NCBI RefSeq assembly: GCF_014280035.1
Contig: NZ_CP047957.1
Span: 1,612,001 to 1,676,000, forward strand
Length of the DNA: 64,000 nucleotides
Direction of reading: 5' to 3'
Origin: Synechococcus sp. A18-25c
Lineage (GTDB): Bacteria; Cyanobacteriota; Cyanobacteriia; PCC-6307; Cyanobiaceae
Below, piece after piece: positions 16,543-26,036 of the stretch. The translations under genes were made by a program, and so were the position numbers. The notes under the pieces were generated by a model. It saw only the letters and a list, made by a program, of their open reading frames with translations. It was not told the origin of the DNA and ran no database searches. Position 1 is the stretch's first letter. Every line of letters begins with the position of its first letter.

Positions 16543-17958
16543 ATGGGGCTTCACAACAGCAGTCATGCGGCGTCTAACCACGAAGATGTGGATGTTGTGA
16601 TCGTGGGCGCAGGCCTCTCCGGACTGATTGCTGCTCGAGAACTCCACAAAAAGGGACAACGCGTTCACATTCTTGAGGCGAGGGCAACAACAGGTGGACG
16701 CATGATCCGCCAAACCACCAAAACCGGTGCCGTCATTGATCTTGGAGGCCAATGGGGAGGCGCCACCCATCACCGCTTTCAAGCCCTCGTCGATGAACTC
16801 AACATCAAGACCTTTCCCAGTTACTACGACGGCAAGGGCGTGCTGCTGTGGGATGGCAAGAGAGTCGAAGCCGACCTGGCCAAAGAACCCTCTAACAAGG
16901 TTCTGTTCTTTGAAGACGAACAGATTGGACAACCAGCGGACCAGATCACCAAGGCAAAGGCAGCGATGCAGGCGTTCCGTGCCATTGCAGCCTCCATCGA
17001 TCCTGACCGCCCATGGACTGCTCCCAATGCTGTGGAGCTGGACCGCACAACGATTCGCGCCTGGTGCGACAACAACAGTGAATCCCGCCTCAGCGATTTC
17101 GAACTGGAATGGCTCTCGGTCGTTGGTGGATCAGGCGGATTTGACCCCTGGGACGCATCGATCCTTCACCTGGCTTGGACGCAAGCGGTCGCCCCACAGG
17201 ACGAAGGGCCGGAAGCATGGCTCCTGAATGGAGCCGCCGGCCAAGTGGCCGAACGGCTAACCAACGAATTGAGACCCTTCATTCATCTGAACTCACCCGT
17301 CCATGGAATTGATCAGAACGCAGTGGGCGTGACCGTGCATGTCGGCGATGATCAACAAATTCAGGCGAAAAGTGCCATCGTCGCGATCCCACCACCACTG
17401 CGGAACAAGATCACCTTCAAGCCAGACCTTCCTGCTGAGATGCGCGCTTTCCTCCAGCGCAGTCCCATGGGTTCGATGATCAAGGTGTTCGCGATCTATC
17501 CATCGGCCTTCTGGCGAGGCCAAAACCTCAATGGGTTCGCTGTCGGCAACCTGAAAACACTGAAACTCACCGCCGACAGCTCGCTTCCCAGCGGCACTCC
17601 CGGGATCCTCGCTGCCTTCGTCACCGCCAGTGAAGCTGTGGCATTCCAGCAAATGACAGCAGCCAAGCAACGCCAGGCGGTTCTGGACGATCTTGTGGCC
17701 TATTGGGGACCTGAAGCCGGGTTACCCGAAGAACTCATCATCCATAACTGGAACCAGGAGGCATGGTCCACCGGAGCCTTCACCAGCTTCGTATCACCCG
17801 GCGCCTGGACCACCTACGGCCAGCAATGGCAGCAATCCCACGGCCGGGTGCATTGGGCCGGGACAGAAGCCTCGAGTCGGTGGCCCGGTTATTTCGAAGG
17901 AGCGATTGAGGCTGGTATTCAAGCGGCCAACAAGGCCACGCTCCATGTCAACCCTTAG
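16543..17958 (+). CDS. flavin-containing amine oxidase (monoamine oxidase family)
   Basis: FAD-dependent oxidase of 471 residues that would oxidise a primary amine or amino acid and release ammonia and hydrogen peroxide. Residues 19-60 hold the dinucleotide-binding motif VVIVGAGLSGLIAAREL and the ILEARATTGGRM hinge; GGQWGGATHHR follows. The C-terminal flavin contact GRVHWAGTEASSRWPGYFEGAIEAG is a monoamine-oxidase hallmark. There is no signal peptide. It lies upstream of another FAD oxidase on the same strand, 287 bases away. Substrate is unknown; the nearby keto-acid decarboxylase makes aromatic amine/amino-acid chemistry possible. Confidence 0.88.
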   Translation: MGLHNSSHAASNHEDVDVVIVGAGLSGLIAARELHKKGQRVHILEARATTGGRMIRQTTKTGAVIDLGGQWGGATHHRFQALVDELNIKTFPSYYDGKGVLLWDGKRVEADLAKEPSNKVLFFEDEQIGQPADQITKAKAAMQAFRAIAASIDPDRPWTAPNAVELDRTTIRAWCDNNSESRLSDFELEWLSVVGGSGGFDPWDASILHLAWTQAVAPQDEGPEAWLLNGAAGQVAERLTNELRPFIHLNSPVHGIDQNAVGVTVHVGDDQQIQAKSAIVAIPPPLRNKITFKPDLPAEMRAFLQRSPMGSMIKVFAIYPSAFWRGQNLNGFAVGNLKTLKLTADSSLPSGTPGILAAFVTASEAVAFQQMTAAKQRQAVLDDLVAYWGPEAGLPEELIIHNWNQEAWSTGAFTSFVSPGAWTTYGQQWQQSHGRVHWAGTEASSRWPGYFEGAIEAGIQAANKATLHVNP

Positions 17959-18245
17959 GAACGAAGGAAGCGTTGGAGGGAAATTCTGCTCATCAATGCA
18001 GAACCCTTGGGCCAAACCCGTGAAACCCAGGCCGCAAGCATAAATTGCCAACAGATCAGGTTGATGAAATCTGCAGTCGCGAACCATCAAGAACAGGAAT
18101 GGGGAAATAGACATTCCGAATACACAATTCTTACAACGATTGATCGTGAGCAACGTCGTCAAAACACAACAAAAAGGAAGTAAATCCAAATCTTTGTTCA
18201 ACGAGCAATCGCACTGCTAAGACGTTTAGAAACAGACCCTAAACA
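17959..18245. other. gene-free spacer between two FAD oxidases
   Basis: About 290 bases without a credible gene or clear terminator. The last 100 bases are AT-rich and probably contain the promoter of the DAO-family gene. Confidence 0.4.
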
Positions 18246-19535
18246 ATGAGCCACCGTTACGACGTCGTTGTTGTAGGAGCTGGAACCACAGGTGCTGCAG
18301 CGGCCTACCACTTAACCCAAGCCGGAGTCAGCAACATCCTGTGCCTTGACATGGGCACCCCTGGGTTGGGCCGCACAGAGGCCAGAAAAGTAGCCAATGG
18401 CACACCACTGACGCAGCCTGACGAAGATACATTTGTTCCGCACTACAGCGGGACGAGGGTTTTCGAGGGAGGGCAGAATGGACCGAGGACAATCAAGATG
18501 ATTGTCACGCTGCCGCCCTACGAAATGTTGGATGGTATTGCCGACTTGTTTGGTTGGGACGGTGTAAAGACCTACCTTGATCTTGCCCAGCACGGCTTAA
18601 AATTAGAACTGGATTTAGCAAGAAAACTTTTGCCAAATCCAGACCAACAAGTCAAACAAAATGGATCGTTAATGGTCTGCGAGGCAGATCGATCTGAACG
18701 ACTCCGGCAGGAATTCAATTTTCTTCAGAGTCTGGGTTGTCCTTGTGAATGGTGGGACGAAGAACGCGTGATCGCGGCCCATGGGGCATCCGCCGGCTAT
18801 GTCGCAGGAATCTGGTTCCCGCAGGATGCACGCATTGACTCTGTATCTTTCGCAAAATCCCTGTTGGATGCTGCATTAAAAACCGGTTCCCTCACATTGA
18901 GGGATCAATGCTCACCGGTTGTTGACATACAAAACGATGACTCGCGGTCGCATGCAGTTATCAAACTTGAAGATGGTGAATGCTTGGAAGCAAAACAAGT
19001 GATCGTCGCCACTGGTGGAATGTTCTTTGACAAACAACTTGCAGGCATCCTCACACCTCGCTACAGTTATCTGGCGGCATTACCTCACATCGATCCCGGA
19101 CCATTGGGTGGGATGGATGCACCAGATTCTGCCAACTTTTTCACACTTGGCTTTACTCACGATTGGTGCGTAGAAAACAACTTTGTTCGCATTAGTGGCG
19201 AAGATCACTACAGCGGTCTCAAGAGCCCCCGCGCAAAACAACGGTGTGGGCGTCTGGCTCAATGGGGTTGGACCAAATACCCTTATCTGGAATTTGGCGC
19301 AGACTATCCAGCGACCTACGGCATTTACTCAGAAACCCCTGATTTCATGCCCCTGATTGGCAAAACAGATCCCGAGAGCTGCGTTTGCTACATGGTCGGA
19401 TGCAATGCCTGGGGGCAAGCTTCGCTCTCTGCAGCTGCTGCCCTTGCAGCTCCACTCTTGGGTTATCGAGACATGTCCGAAGCAGAGCAGCGCACCGCCG
19501 ATCTCTTCTCAATCCGTCGTTTCTCAGCCCGTTAA
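18246..19535 (+). CDS. DAO-family FAD-dependent oxidoreductase
   Basis: Flavoprotein of 429 residues in the D-amino-acid-oxidase/sarcosine-oxidase superfamily. The N-terminus has VVVVGAGTTGAAAAYHLTQAG and the acidic ribose contact LCLDMG. A mid segment (AGYVAGIWFPQDARIDSVSFAKSLLDAA) and QVIVATGGMFF are typical of DAO enzymes, and YSETPDFMPLIGKT is the conserved C-terminal loop. It lacks a signal peptide. The likely reaction is oxidation of an amine or amino acid with release of peroxide; the substrate is not readable. Base composition is mixed, with AT-rich stretches unlike the flanking housekeeping genes. Confidence 0.8.
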   Translation: MSHRYDVVVVGAGTTGAAAAYHLTQAGVSNILCLDMGTPGLGRTEARKVANGTPLTQPDEDTFVPHYSGTRVFEGGQNGPRTIKMIVTLPPYEMLDGIADLFGWDGVKTYLDLAQHGLKLELDLARKLLPNPDQQVKQNGSLMVCEADRSERLRQEFNFLQSLGCPCEWWDEERVIAAHGASAGYVAGIWFPQDARIDSVSFAKSLLDAALKTGSLTLRDQCSPVVDIQNDDSRSHAVIKLEDGECLEAKQVIVATGGMFFDKQLAGILTPRYSYLAALPHIDPGPLGGMDAPDSANFFTLGFTHDWCVENNFVRISGEDHYSGLKSPRAKQRCGRLAQWGWTKYPYLEFGADYPATYGIYSETPDFMPLIGKTDPESCVCYMVGCNAWGQASLSAAAALAAPLLGYRDMSEAEQRTADLFSIRRFSAR

Positions 19536-19632
19536 TGGCCAAGGCCTCTGGCGGCTCTGACACTGCGTTCGACAACTCCACTGCACGCCATCGCAGTTTC
19601 GCCGTGTTGAGCGGAGCGTTGATGGGCAGTCA

Positions 19633-21231
19633 TCAGAAAAGCAGCTGTTCATGGCTGAAACCCGTTGGATCCCACCAACCCAAATCAGCCGAGCGATACG
19701 CAACCACATTGAACATGCCGCGCACATGGTGATAGGCGATATGGCAGTGAAAGGCCCAAACTCCTGGGTTATTGGCGTCAAAGGCAATGCGACATGAACC
19801 ACCTTTTGGCACCATCACAGTGTCACGCAGAGCACCGGACAAAGGCTCACCATTCAACTCAAGAATCTGAAATTCATGGCCATGCAGATGCATCGGATGG
19901 CCCATCGGCGTGGGATTGGTAATCACCATCTCCACCCGTTGACCTCGTTCAACCCAGTACGGATCTCGGTAGGGATAAAAACGATCGTTCAACCCCCAGG
20001 TGTACTTGGGAGCAGGGCCAGTTAATGCAATAGAAATCGTGTTATCCGCAGACCGTAATGCAAGAGGCTTTTGTGCGCGAAGTTTCTTGTCCTGCGTGAA
20101 ATCAAGAGCACCGGTCCACTGATCCGTTTGCGGCGCCAGATCAGGCAGGCCCAGCGATGGATTGCTGCGCAGCACCACACCACAGCGCAGATTGCTGCGT
20201 TCTCCCAAAGCCAGGAGAGGAAACACCCCTGGGGTCTCGGGCATGGTCACCCGCAGTGTCAACCGCTGGGCTAGAGCGAGTTGAAAAACCGAGCCGTTGA
20301 TTGGCTCCACTGGGTTGGCATCAGTCCGGAGGAGCTCACCCTCGAGTTCGCCCAAGTCGAGGAAATAGTTCATGAAGGCGCCACCTGCAATCCAGCGGAT
20401 GGCAACGGTTTCGCCAGGTTCAACGTCAATGATTTCAGGATCGTCGAGGCTGCGCTCATTGGCCAGAAGCGCGTCGTAAATCACATCGGGGGCCATCATC
20501 AGGACCCCTTGCTCTCGTGTCCAACAGAAGCGTTGACGCTTCTCATCCCACTGCTGCATCAACAGTGGTCGGGAGTCTTTCCAGTTGAAGGTGGCCAGGC
20601 TTTTGGCCATGGCTGTAGCGCCACCGCGCTCACCATCAACAACGTTTTGGAGAACTTGGTTGGCGGGAGTGAAGCTGAAGTCTCTGAGCATCACCGTGAT
20701 CGTTCGATCAGCCCATTGCTCCTGCTCTTCGTCAAGGATGACAAACGGCTCAGCCACGTAGCTCTGGGTTTGGAGGCCGTAGTGCGAGTGCATCCAGAAG
20801 GTGCCGTTTTGCACCAGCGGGTAGTGGATGCGTTGGCGTTCCCCTGGAGGAATCGGTGGTTGCGTGACGAAGGGCACTCCATCCATGGCATTGGGAAGAA
20901 TCAACCCATGCCAGTGCACTGTTGTCGGAACAGATAATCGGTTGATCAGTTCGAGATTGATCCCTTGCTCTTGTGACGTGGTGTACCCCCGCTGGCCGTT
21001 CCTCTGGCGAATGCAACCACGCACGACTGACCGCCCCAGAACCGTCAATGGTGCGGATGTGACTTCAAGAACAACGGTCTCGGCATTGCGCGGCCGCTGA
21101 AACGTCGGCTGACTGATGAACCGTTCCCAGGCGGACTGAGCCTTCGCACGCGTTGTCTGGAAAAGCTCCAGACTGGCAGTGCCAAACACACTGGCCAGAA
21201 CACCCAATTGCAAAAACGAGCGACGAAGCAT
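19633..21231 (-). CDS. multicopper oxidase, Tat-exported
   Basis: Laccase-like oxidase of 532 residues. The N-terminus MLRRSFLQLGVLAS is a twin-arginine signal. All copper ligand groups are visible: HWHG (in TTVHWHGLILP), HSHYG, HPMHLHGHEF, and the C-terminal HCHIAYHHVRGM with the type 1 cysteine and axial methionine. Such enzymes oxidise Cu(I), Fe(II), Mn(II) or phenolics with reduction of oxygen to water. It points the same way as the ABC, FtsX and propeller genes upstream, with a 247-base gap (21232-21478) that includes AATCATGATT near its start. It may supply copper tolerance or an oxidase step for that cluster. Confidence 0.92.
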   Translation of the reverse strand: MLRRSFLQLGVLASVFGTASLELFQTTRAKAQSAWERFISQPTFQRPRNAETVVLEVTSAPLTVLGRSVVRGCIRQRNGQRGYTTSQEQGINLELINRLSVPTTVHWHGLILPNAMDGVPFVTQPPIPPGERQRIHYPLVQNGTFWMHSHYGLQTQSYVAEPFVILDEEQEQWADRTITVMLRDFSFTPANQVLQNVVDGERGGATAMAKSLATFNWKDSRPLLMQQWDEKRQRFCWTREQGVLMMAPDVIYDALLANERSLDDPEIIDVEPGETVAIRWIAGGAFMNYFLDLGELEGELLRTDANPVEPINGSVFQLALAQRLTLRVTMPETPGVFPLLALGERSNLRCGVVLRSNPSLGLPDLAPQTDQWTGALDFTQDKKLRAQKPLALRSADNTISIALTGPAPKYTWGLNDRFYPYRDPYWVERGQRVEMVITNPTPMGHPMHLHGHEFQILELNGEPLSGALRDTVMVPKGGSCRIAFDANNPGVWAFHCHIAYHHVRGMFNVVAYRSADLGWWDPTGFSHEQLLF

Positions 21232-21478
21232 TCATCCAACGGCGGTTTCTTATTTCATAATCATGATTGTTGCTGGATCCACTTTGGCATCGAACTCTTT
21301 TTATCATTGACCCAACCAAGCAATGCTTTACCGACACAATCAAAACAGCTTGATTCAAAACAAGATGCGATCAGAAAATGATCTTTATTTCGATCAATAG
21401 TCTTAGAAATTAGAGGCCAAGGATCATTACCACCCAAAAGCAGCAATTCACTGGAAACACTGAACACCCAACCGCTGG

Positions 21479-22822
21479 TTAGTGAGGAGGCATCGGAATG
21501 AACAGTGGGGGATCTCCAGGAAAGTTGTTCTGAGCCAGTTTCTCGGCATCCAGGTAGATGGGCAGCAGATACACGAAGAATGAGTCCCGCCGCTCTACGG
21601 GATTGTGTTCAGGATCAGGACCATCGGCGATGGCATAGGTGACGTCAACGCGAACATGCATGTAGCCCGGAACCAATTCCGTGAAGCGCTCTGGCAGCTC
21701 GCGCAGTTCAAACTGCAAGGTTTCAGGCCGACGCAGTGGCACCACTCCAAGACTGGCGTCACTCCAGGTGGCTGCAAAAGGATTCCATCGATTCCCCTGC
21801 TGGACGTAGATCTGCACGTCTAAGGGCAGCAGATAGAGCGACTGCAAAACGTCCAGGTTCTCCACGGCGATCGTGCCCCGGTAGCCAATGGATCCCATTC
21901 GTTCCATGCTGGTCAGTTCAGCGGAGAGACCACTGAAAGCCAAACGCTGAATTTGATTGCCAGCTTGGCGAGCCACCTCCTTCCGGTGCTGAATGGAACG
22001 CGTTGCCAAACCGGCGGCTCCCGTCAGGGCCATGGCAACGGTGACGCCTCCCAGCAGCAGACGCCGCCGTTGCGGGTCGGCAACATCCTCGTGTGATGGA
22101 TCGCCTTGCGTGGCTGCTCTGGCGGGCGAGGACACAAAGGTTCTGCCAGGCTCACGCAGAACCCCTTGATCCAAGATCAACATGCGATCGCAGCGCTCTG
22201 CCAAAGCCTGGTTGTGAGTGACCATCACCAGTGCCGTGCCGGCGCTGGTGCATTGCTCCTGCAAGCAGCGAAACACGTCTTCTTGGCTGGCATCATCCAG
22301 GTTGCTGGTGGGTTCATCGGCAAGCAACAACTGCGGTCGACCCATCAAGCCACGAACAACGATGGCCCGTCGCTGCTCGCCTCCGGAAAGCTGAGAGGCC
22401 AGGGTGTCGCGGCGATGCTCAAGGCCCACGGCCTTCAACCTTTCCAGGGCCAAAGCCTCAAGGTCTGATAGCCCGCGCGCCCCAGCCAGCTGGGCCGGAA
22501 GCATGAGATTTTCAAGCGTGGTGAAGGCCGGCAAGAGACTGGTGAATTGGCTGACAAACCCGATGGGACCTCGCCTTAATCGACAGCGTTCCGCTGTCGT
22601 CAGGCTCCAGAGTTCACAGGGTTGATCCATGTGCAGCATCACCGTTCCCGATTGCGGACGGCACAGTCCCGCCAGCATGGCCACAAGCGTGGACTTGCCT
22701 GAGCCTGATCGACCGAGCACCGCCACCGACTCGCAGGAGGCGACACGAATGCTGGCATCGAGCACACCAACGTTGTCGTAACGCCGCCGCAGACCGCTAG
22801 CCTCCAAAACAAACTCACCCAT
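21479..22822 (-). CDS. ABC ATPase fused to a membrane-anchored extracytoplasmic domain
   Basis: Residues 1-225 are a LolD/MacB-type ATPase: Walker A GRSGSGKST, Q-loop FVSQFTSLLP, signature QLSGGEQRRA, Walker B LLLADEPTSNLD and switch histidine VMVTHNQ. A short linker leads to a hydrophobic helix (about 255-275, LLLGGVTVAMALTGAAG). About 165 residues follow that look extracytoplasmic and all-beta (VQIYVQQGNRWNPF, GYMHVRVDVTYAIADGP, FFVYLLPIYLDAEKL). This combination is unusual for an ABC ATPase. The ATG at 22822 is preferred because it overlaps the FtsX stop by 8 bases, a translational-coupling arrangement. It ends 247 bases before the oxidase start. Confidence 0.85.
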   Translation of the reverse strand: MGEFVLEASGLRRRYDNVGVLDASIRVASCESVAVLGRSGSGKSTLVAMLAGLCRPQSGTVMLHMDQPCELWSLTTAERCRLRRGPIGFVSQFTSLLPAFTTLENLMLPAQLAGARGLSDLEALALERLKAVGLEHRRDTLASQLSGGEQRRAIVVRGLMGRPQLLLADEPTSNLDDASQEDVFRCLQEQCTSAGTALVMVTHNQALAERCDRMLILDQGVLREPGRTFVSSPARAATQGDPSHEDVADPQRRRLLLGGVTVAMALTGAAGLATRSIQHRKEVARQAGNQIQRLAFSGLSAELTSMERMGSIGYRGTIAVENLDVLQSLYLLPLDVQIYVQQGNRWNPFAATWSDASLGVVPLRRPETLQFELRELPERFTELVPGYMHVRVDVTYAIADGPDPEHNPVERRDSFFVYLLPIYLDAEKLAQNNFPGDPPLFIPMPPH

Positions 22823-24026
22823 CGCTCTGCACCAACCGCAGCGGATCGGCACCCATCAACACCAACGCCGACAGCGCCGAGGCGATGGTCCCAACCACGG
22901 CGATCAAGAGCCAGATCACAAGCCCACAGCGAATCAATTGCTCCGTGGAGTATTGAGGCAACGCAAGACCAGCGTCGAGCAGGCGCAGAGCAAGCAGTTG
23001 ATCCAGTGGCTGACGCAAGAGCGATGCGAGCCCGAGGCCCAGCCCACTACCCGCTGCGCAAAGCAAGCTGGTCTCAGCGGTAAGCAAACCAATCAACTGC
23101 TGAGGGGTGGCACCAAGACTGAGCAACAACCCCAGCTCCTGTCGCCGTTCAGCGGCGATGCCAAAGGTGTAGAGGCTGATCAACAGCAGAACGCTGATCA
23201 GCAAAGGGACACTGAACGCACTCACGAGCTGAAGACTCAACCGTCCCCCTTGGCGCACCATCGCCAGCAGCGTCCGCCCTCCTGTCACCGTGGCATCAGG
23301 GAGATGAGCTAAGAGGCTGAAACGCAATCGCTCAACCGTGAACTCCGCGGGCGCCTGCACCAGCAGACCATTGATGCCAAGGGTGTCCGGATCACCACTC
23401 GGAATCAGGTTGTTGAGATCGCTGAGTGTGAAGAACAGGCCGTGCTCGTGGGAGGGAACACCGCTTGCAGCCAAGTGGCCGTAGATCTGGAACGTCCGGC
23501 CCTCTAGGCGTAGTCGATCACCAAGACGCCCCCGCAGTCGGTGGCCGAGAATGACCTGGCCATCTTGGAAATCGATCCCACGCTGCTCATCCAGCCAAGG
23601 CTGCACCGTGCTGTCGTGCTCAGGATCAATGCCGTAGAGAGGGATGTTGGCTCCATGAGACAGGCCCATGCTGGTGGCGAACTGGGCGTCGCCTCGTACA
23701 GCGCGTTGAGGGCTCACCAGGATCGACTGCGGCAGTTGCGATGCGGCCTCCAACACCTCCGCTGGCAACGCAGCAGTGTCAGGTTCAACAGCCAACAGTG
23801 CTTGCGTGAGATTGACCTTGGCCGTGCGATCGACCACCAAGAAGTCAGCGCCAAGGCGCTCAAAGCCAAGCTCCATGGAGTGCTCCAATCCCCCTAAATC
23901 GAGCACGCTGAGAAAACCCATGGCCGCCACAAGTCCGACCGCCGTGATCAACAGCATCGATCGAACAAGGCGGCGGCTGATGTTGCGAAGAACCAGTCGT
24001 GCGAAAAACACCCGTGCGACGTTCAC
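22815..24026 (-). CDS. FtsX-like ABC permease
   Basis: Membrane subunit of a MacB/LolCE-type ABC system, 403 residues. One N-terminal helix (about 21-42, SMLLITAVGLVAAMGFLSVL), a large extracytoplasmic domain (about 45-255) and three C-terminal helices give the FtsX topology. The FtsX signature ERRQELGLLLSLGATPQQ links the second and third helices, and ADPLRLVQSDG is the usual ending. Its ATG overlaps the stop of the propeller gene (ATGA) and its stop overlaps the start of the fused ATPase, so the three are translated as a unit. Such permeases work mechanically on periplasmic partners rather than importing solutes. Confidence 0.88.
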   Translation of the reverse strand: MNVARVFFARLVLRNISRRLVRSMLLITAVGLVAAMGFLSVLDLGGLEHSMELGFERLGADFLVVDRTAKVNLTQALLAVEPDTAALPAEVLEAASQLPQSILVSPQRAVRGDAQFATSMGLSHGANIPLYGIDPEHDSTVQPWLDEQRGIDFQDGQVILGHRLRGRLGDRLRLEGRTFQIYGHLAASGVPSHEHGLFFTLSDLNNLIPSGDPDTLGINGLLVQAPAEFTVERLRFSLLAHLPDATVTGGRTLLAMVRQGGRLSLQLVSAFSVPLLISVLLLISLYTFGIAAERRQELGLLLSLGATPQQLIGLLTAETSLLCAAGSGLGLGLASLLRQPLDQLLALRLLDAGLALPQYSTEQLIRCGLVIWLLIAVVGTIASALSALVLMGADPLRLVQSDG

Positions 24027-25693
24027 ATGGCGCAGGAGCGGGAGAAGGGCAGCTGATTCACGCTGGTCGGAACCAGAGTGAGGTCGTGATGCCCCCCGGG
24101 GTTGGGAATGAAGCCCACAGGCTCATCCTTCTCCACATCCAAAACAAACACCCCTGAGGCGTAGCGCTGGAAACCACCCACAGCGACGAGGAGAAACTTT
24201 CCGTCTGGTGTCACCGTGCAGGACTGCATGTCTTGGGTGATGTTTTGCAGTTCTTTGATCGGAGTCCATGTGGTGGTGTCCACCACCATGATTCCACTGC
24301 GGCCGGGTGCAGGATTCAGAACCACCAGGTACATCTTCTTGCTATCCGGAGTGAACGCCATATGGAAGGGGCTGGGGTAGCGCTTACCCCAAGTGGGATC
24401 AATGATCTGTTTGATCTTTGTCCATTGCGTCGGATCTGGATCTGAGCTGTCAAAAATACCGACACTGTTCTCAAGCCCGTTATTCATCATCACGAGATGA
24501 TTGCCATCAGGCGAGAAGCCAAGCTCATGACCTGGGGAATAGACCTTGTCGATCACCACCTGCCACGTGTCTTCGTCAATCTGTTCAACGGGGTAGGTAT
24601 CTGGAGACGCGCTCGGGAAGGCGCAGTAGGCCACAGGCATCATCCCGTTCTCCACGTCGTGAATCACGCAACCACCAAGCATTCGAATGATCTCGGCCCC
24701 CCATTTCCCACTGGGATGCCACACAAATGCATCGGCGCCTGTGAGTGCACGCACATTTGGGCCAGGGATTTTCCCTTCTGGCACAAACAGTTCACCCATG
24801 GGAACCATTTCCCAGTTGATCTTGATCCCTTTCGTGCCACGAAGATCAAATTGATCCGTCAAAGGATTGGGTTTAATACGTTGAATCTTGAGAACACCAC
24901 CACCACTCCAGCAATCAGCCAGATCTGGGGAGCTGCCCTCCCAGTCATAACGAAAGGCTTGAAGAACTTTCGTTGAAGCGCGATCAAACCAAGCAAAAAT
25001 ATCCTTCTGACCATCCGAGATGCAGTAGCTCTTGGCATCGGAGGGCCGAATGGTAGTGTGCACTCCCAAACCAAGGCCAGTGGTCTCAGAAATATTCTCC
25101 TCCAACTCCATCACGTCGCCGTTGAAGCGAACGCGATACATATTGAACCCTGGAGGTGGGTCGGTCACCGAGGTGGGCATCCCGTAAATCAGGGAGTTCA
25201 TGCCGCCCTGGCAACTGTTGATGAACTCAAACTCCTGATAAGGGTTCTTGCTTGGGAAAGCCTGAATATGGTGGCTAATGGGGTTGTAATCGCCATAGTT
25301 CCAATACCAGAGCGATGCCAGAGCACGGCCAGTGCCAAGATCCAAAAGATTGACACCTCCGCCCATCTTCTGCGGCATCACAAGAATGCGATTACCCAGG
25401 TCGTAACCATTCAGATTGAACTTAAGGTCGCTGATGTTGACGATTTCACGCTCAACCTTGAGACCCTTAGGTGTGATGTAGTCCTTCGGACGTTCCGTGA
25501 CGCGCACCCCCTGATCGGGGACGAGCTTGTGACCATCGCCGGTCGTAGCACCACTGCCAGTCGCCGTCGCCGAAGACGCCGCATCAGCAGGTTTTGCTAC
25601 CCCTGTCGTTAGCAGTCCAAGCATTGAGAAGGCTCCGAGCTGAAGGCTCTGGCGCCGGCTCATACCGGTTGACTGCTGCTCGGACTCCGTCAT
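24023..25693 (-). CDS. Tat-exported beta-propeller, N2O-reductase/thiocyanate-dehydrogenase-like
   Basis: Exported protein of 556 residues with a twin-arginine signal (SRRQSLQLGAFSMLGLL). The rest is propeller-like, with blades such as HELGFSPDGNHLVMMNN, FHMAFTPDSKKMYLVVLN and SCTVTPDGKFLLVAV. Histidines occur at H141-H142 (SHHIQAF), H212 (GVHTTI), H389 (GHELGF), H444 (PFHMAF) and H535-H536 (GGHHDLTL). That order resembles the copper-site histidines of N2O reductase and of thiocyanate dehydrogenase; the C-terminal CuA cupredoxin domain is absent. It is the first gene of an overlapping unit with FtsX and the ABC ATPase. The enzyme assignment is inference; a non-catalytic propeller remains possible. 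Confidence 0.7.
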   Translation of the reverse strand: MTESEQQSTGMSRRQSLQLGAFSMLGLLTTGVAKPADAASSATATGSGATTGDGHKLVPDQGVRVTERPKDYITPKGLKVEREIVNISDLKFNLNGYDLGNRILVMPQKMGGGVNLLDLGTGRALASLWYWNYGDYNPISHHIQAFPSKNPYQEFEFINSCQGGMNSLIYGMPTSVTDPPPGFNMYRVRFNGDVMELEENISETTGLGLGVHTTIRPSDAKSYCISDGQKDIFAWFDRASTKVLQAFRYDWEGSSPDLADCWSGGGVLKIQRIKPNPLTDQFDLRGTKGIKINWEMVPMGELFVPEGKIPGPNVRALTGADAFVWHPSGKWGAEIIRMLGGCVIHDVENGMMPVAYCAFPSASPDTYPVEQIDEDTWQVVIDKVYSPGHELGFSPDGNHLVMMNNGLENSVGIFDSSDPDPTQWTKIKQIIDPTWGKRYPSPFHMAFTPDSKKMYLVVLNPAPGRSGIMVVDTTTWTPIKELQNITQDMQSCTVTPDGKFLLVAVGGFQRYASGVFVLDVEKDEPVGFIPNPGGHHDLTLVPTSVNQLPFSRSCAM

Positions 25694-25714
25694 GGCCTGG
25701 ATGAATCAAAACGG

Positions 25715-25733
25715 CGTTGGCTTGACACCAACG
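25715..25733. promoter_or_regulatory. leader hairpin of the propeller gene
   Basis: CGTTGG and CCAACG pair around a 7-base loop, 22 bases upstream of the propeller ATG, in the 5' leader. No T tract follows. It may affect translation or mark an operator. Confidence 0.35.
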
Positions 25734-26036
25734 TTTCAAACCTATTGAGCCCCTAAAAAAGCGTCAGTGAGTAGGAATGCCCTTCTAGCCCCAGCAGCTT
25801 CTTCCACAAGGCATCGACTTGAAAAGCACCAGAACAAGTGGCTTCTGGCCGTCACGGCAGACCAACGCTGATCGATGCTCTCGTCGTCCGGCACGCGATT
25901 GGAGACAGGACACACTGAGGGGGGCAAAACACGTCCGCCGTGTCAAAACCAGTGCGTCGTGACTGCATCGAGCTGGCCGATGGCTCGATCAGGCGGCCAG
26001 CCTCAGAATCAACACATGGTTGTTCAAAAAGGCCAC

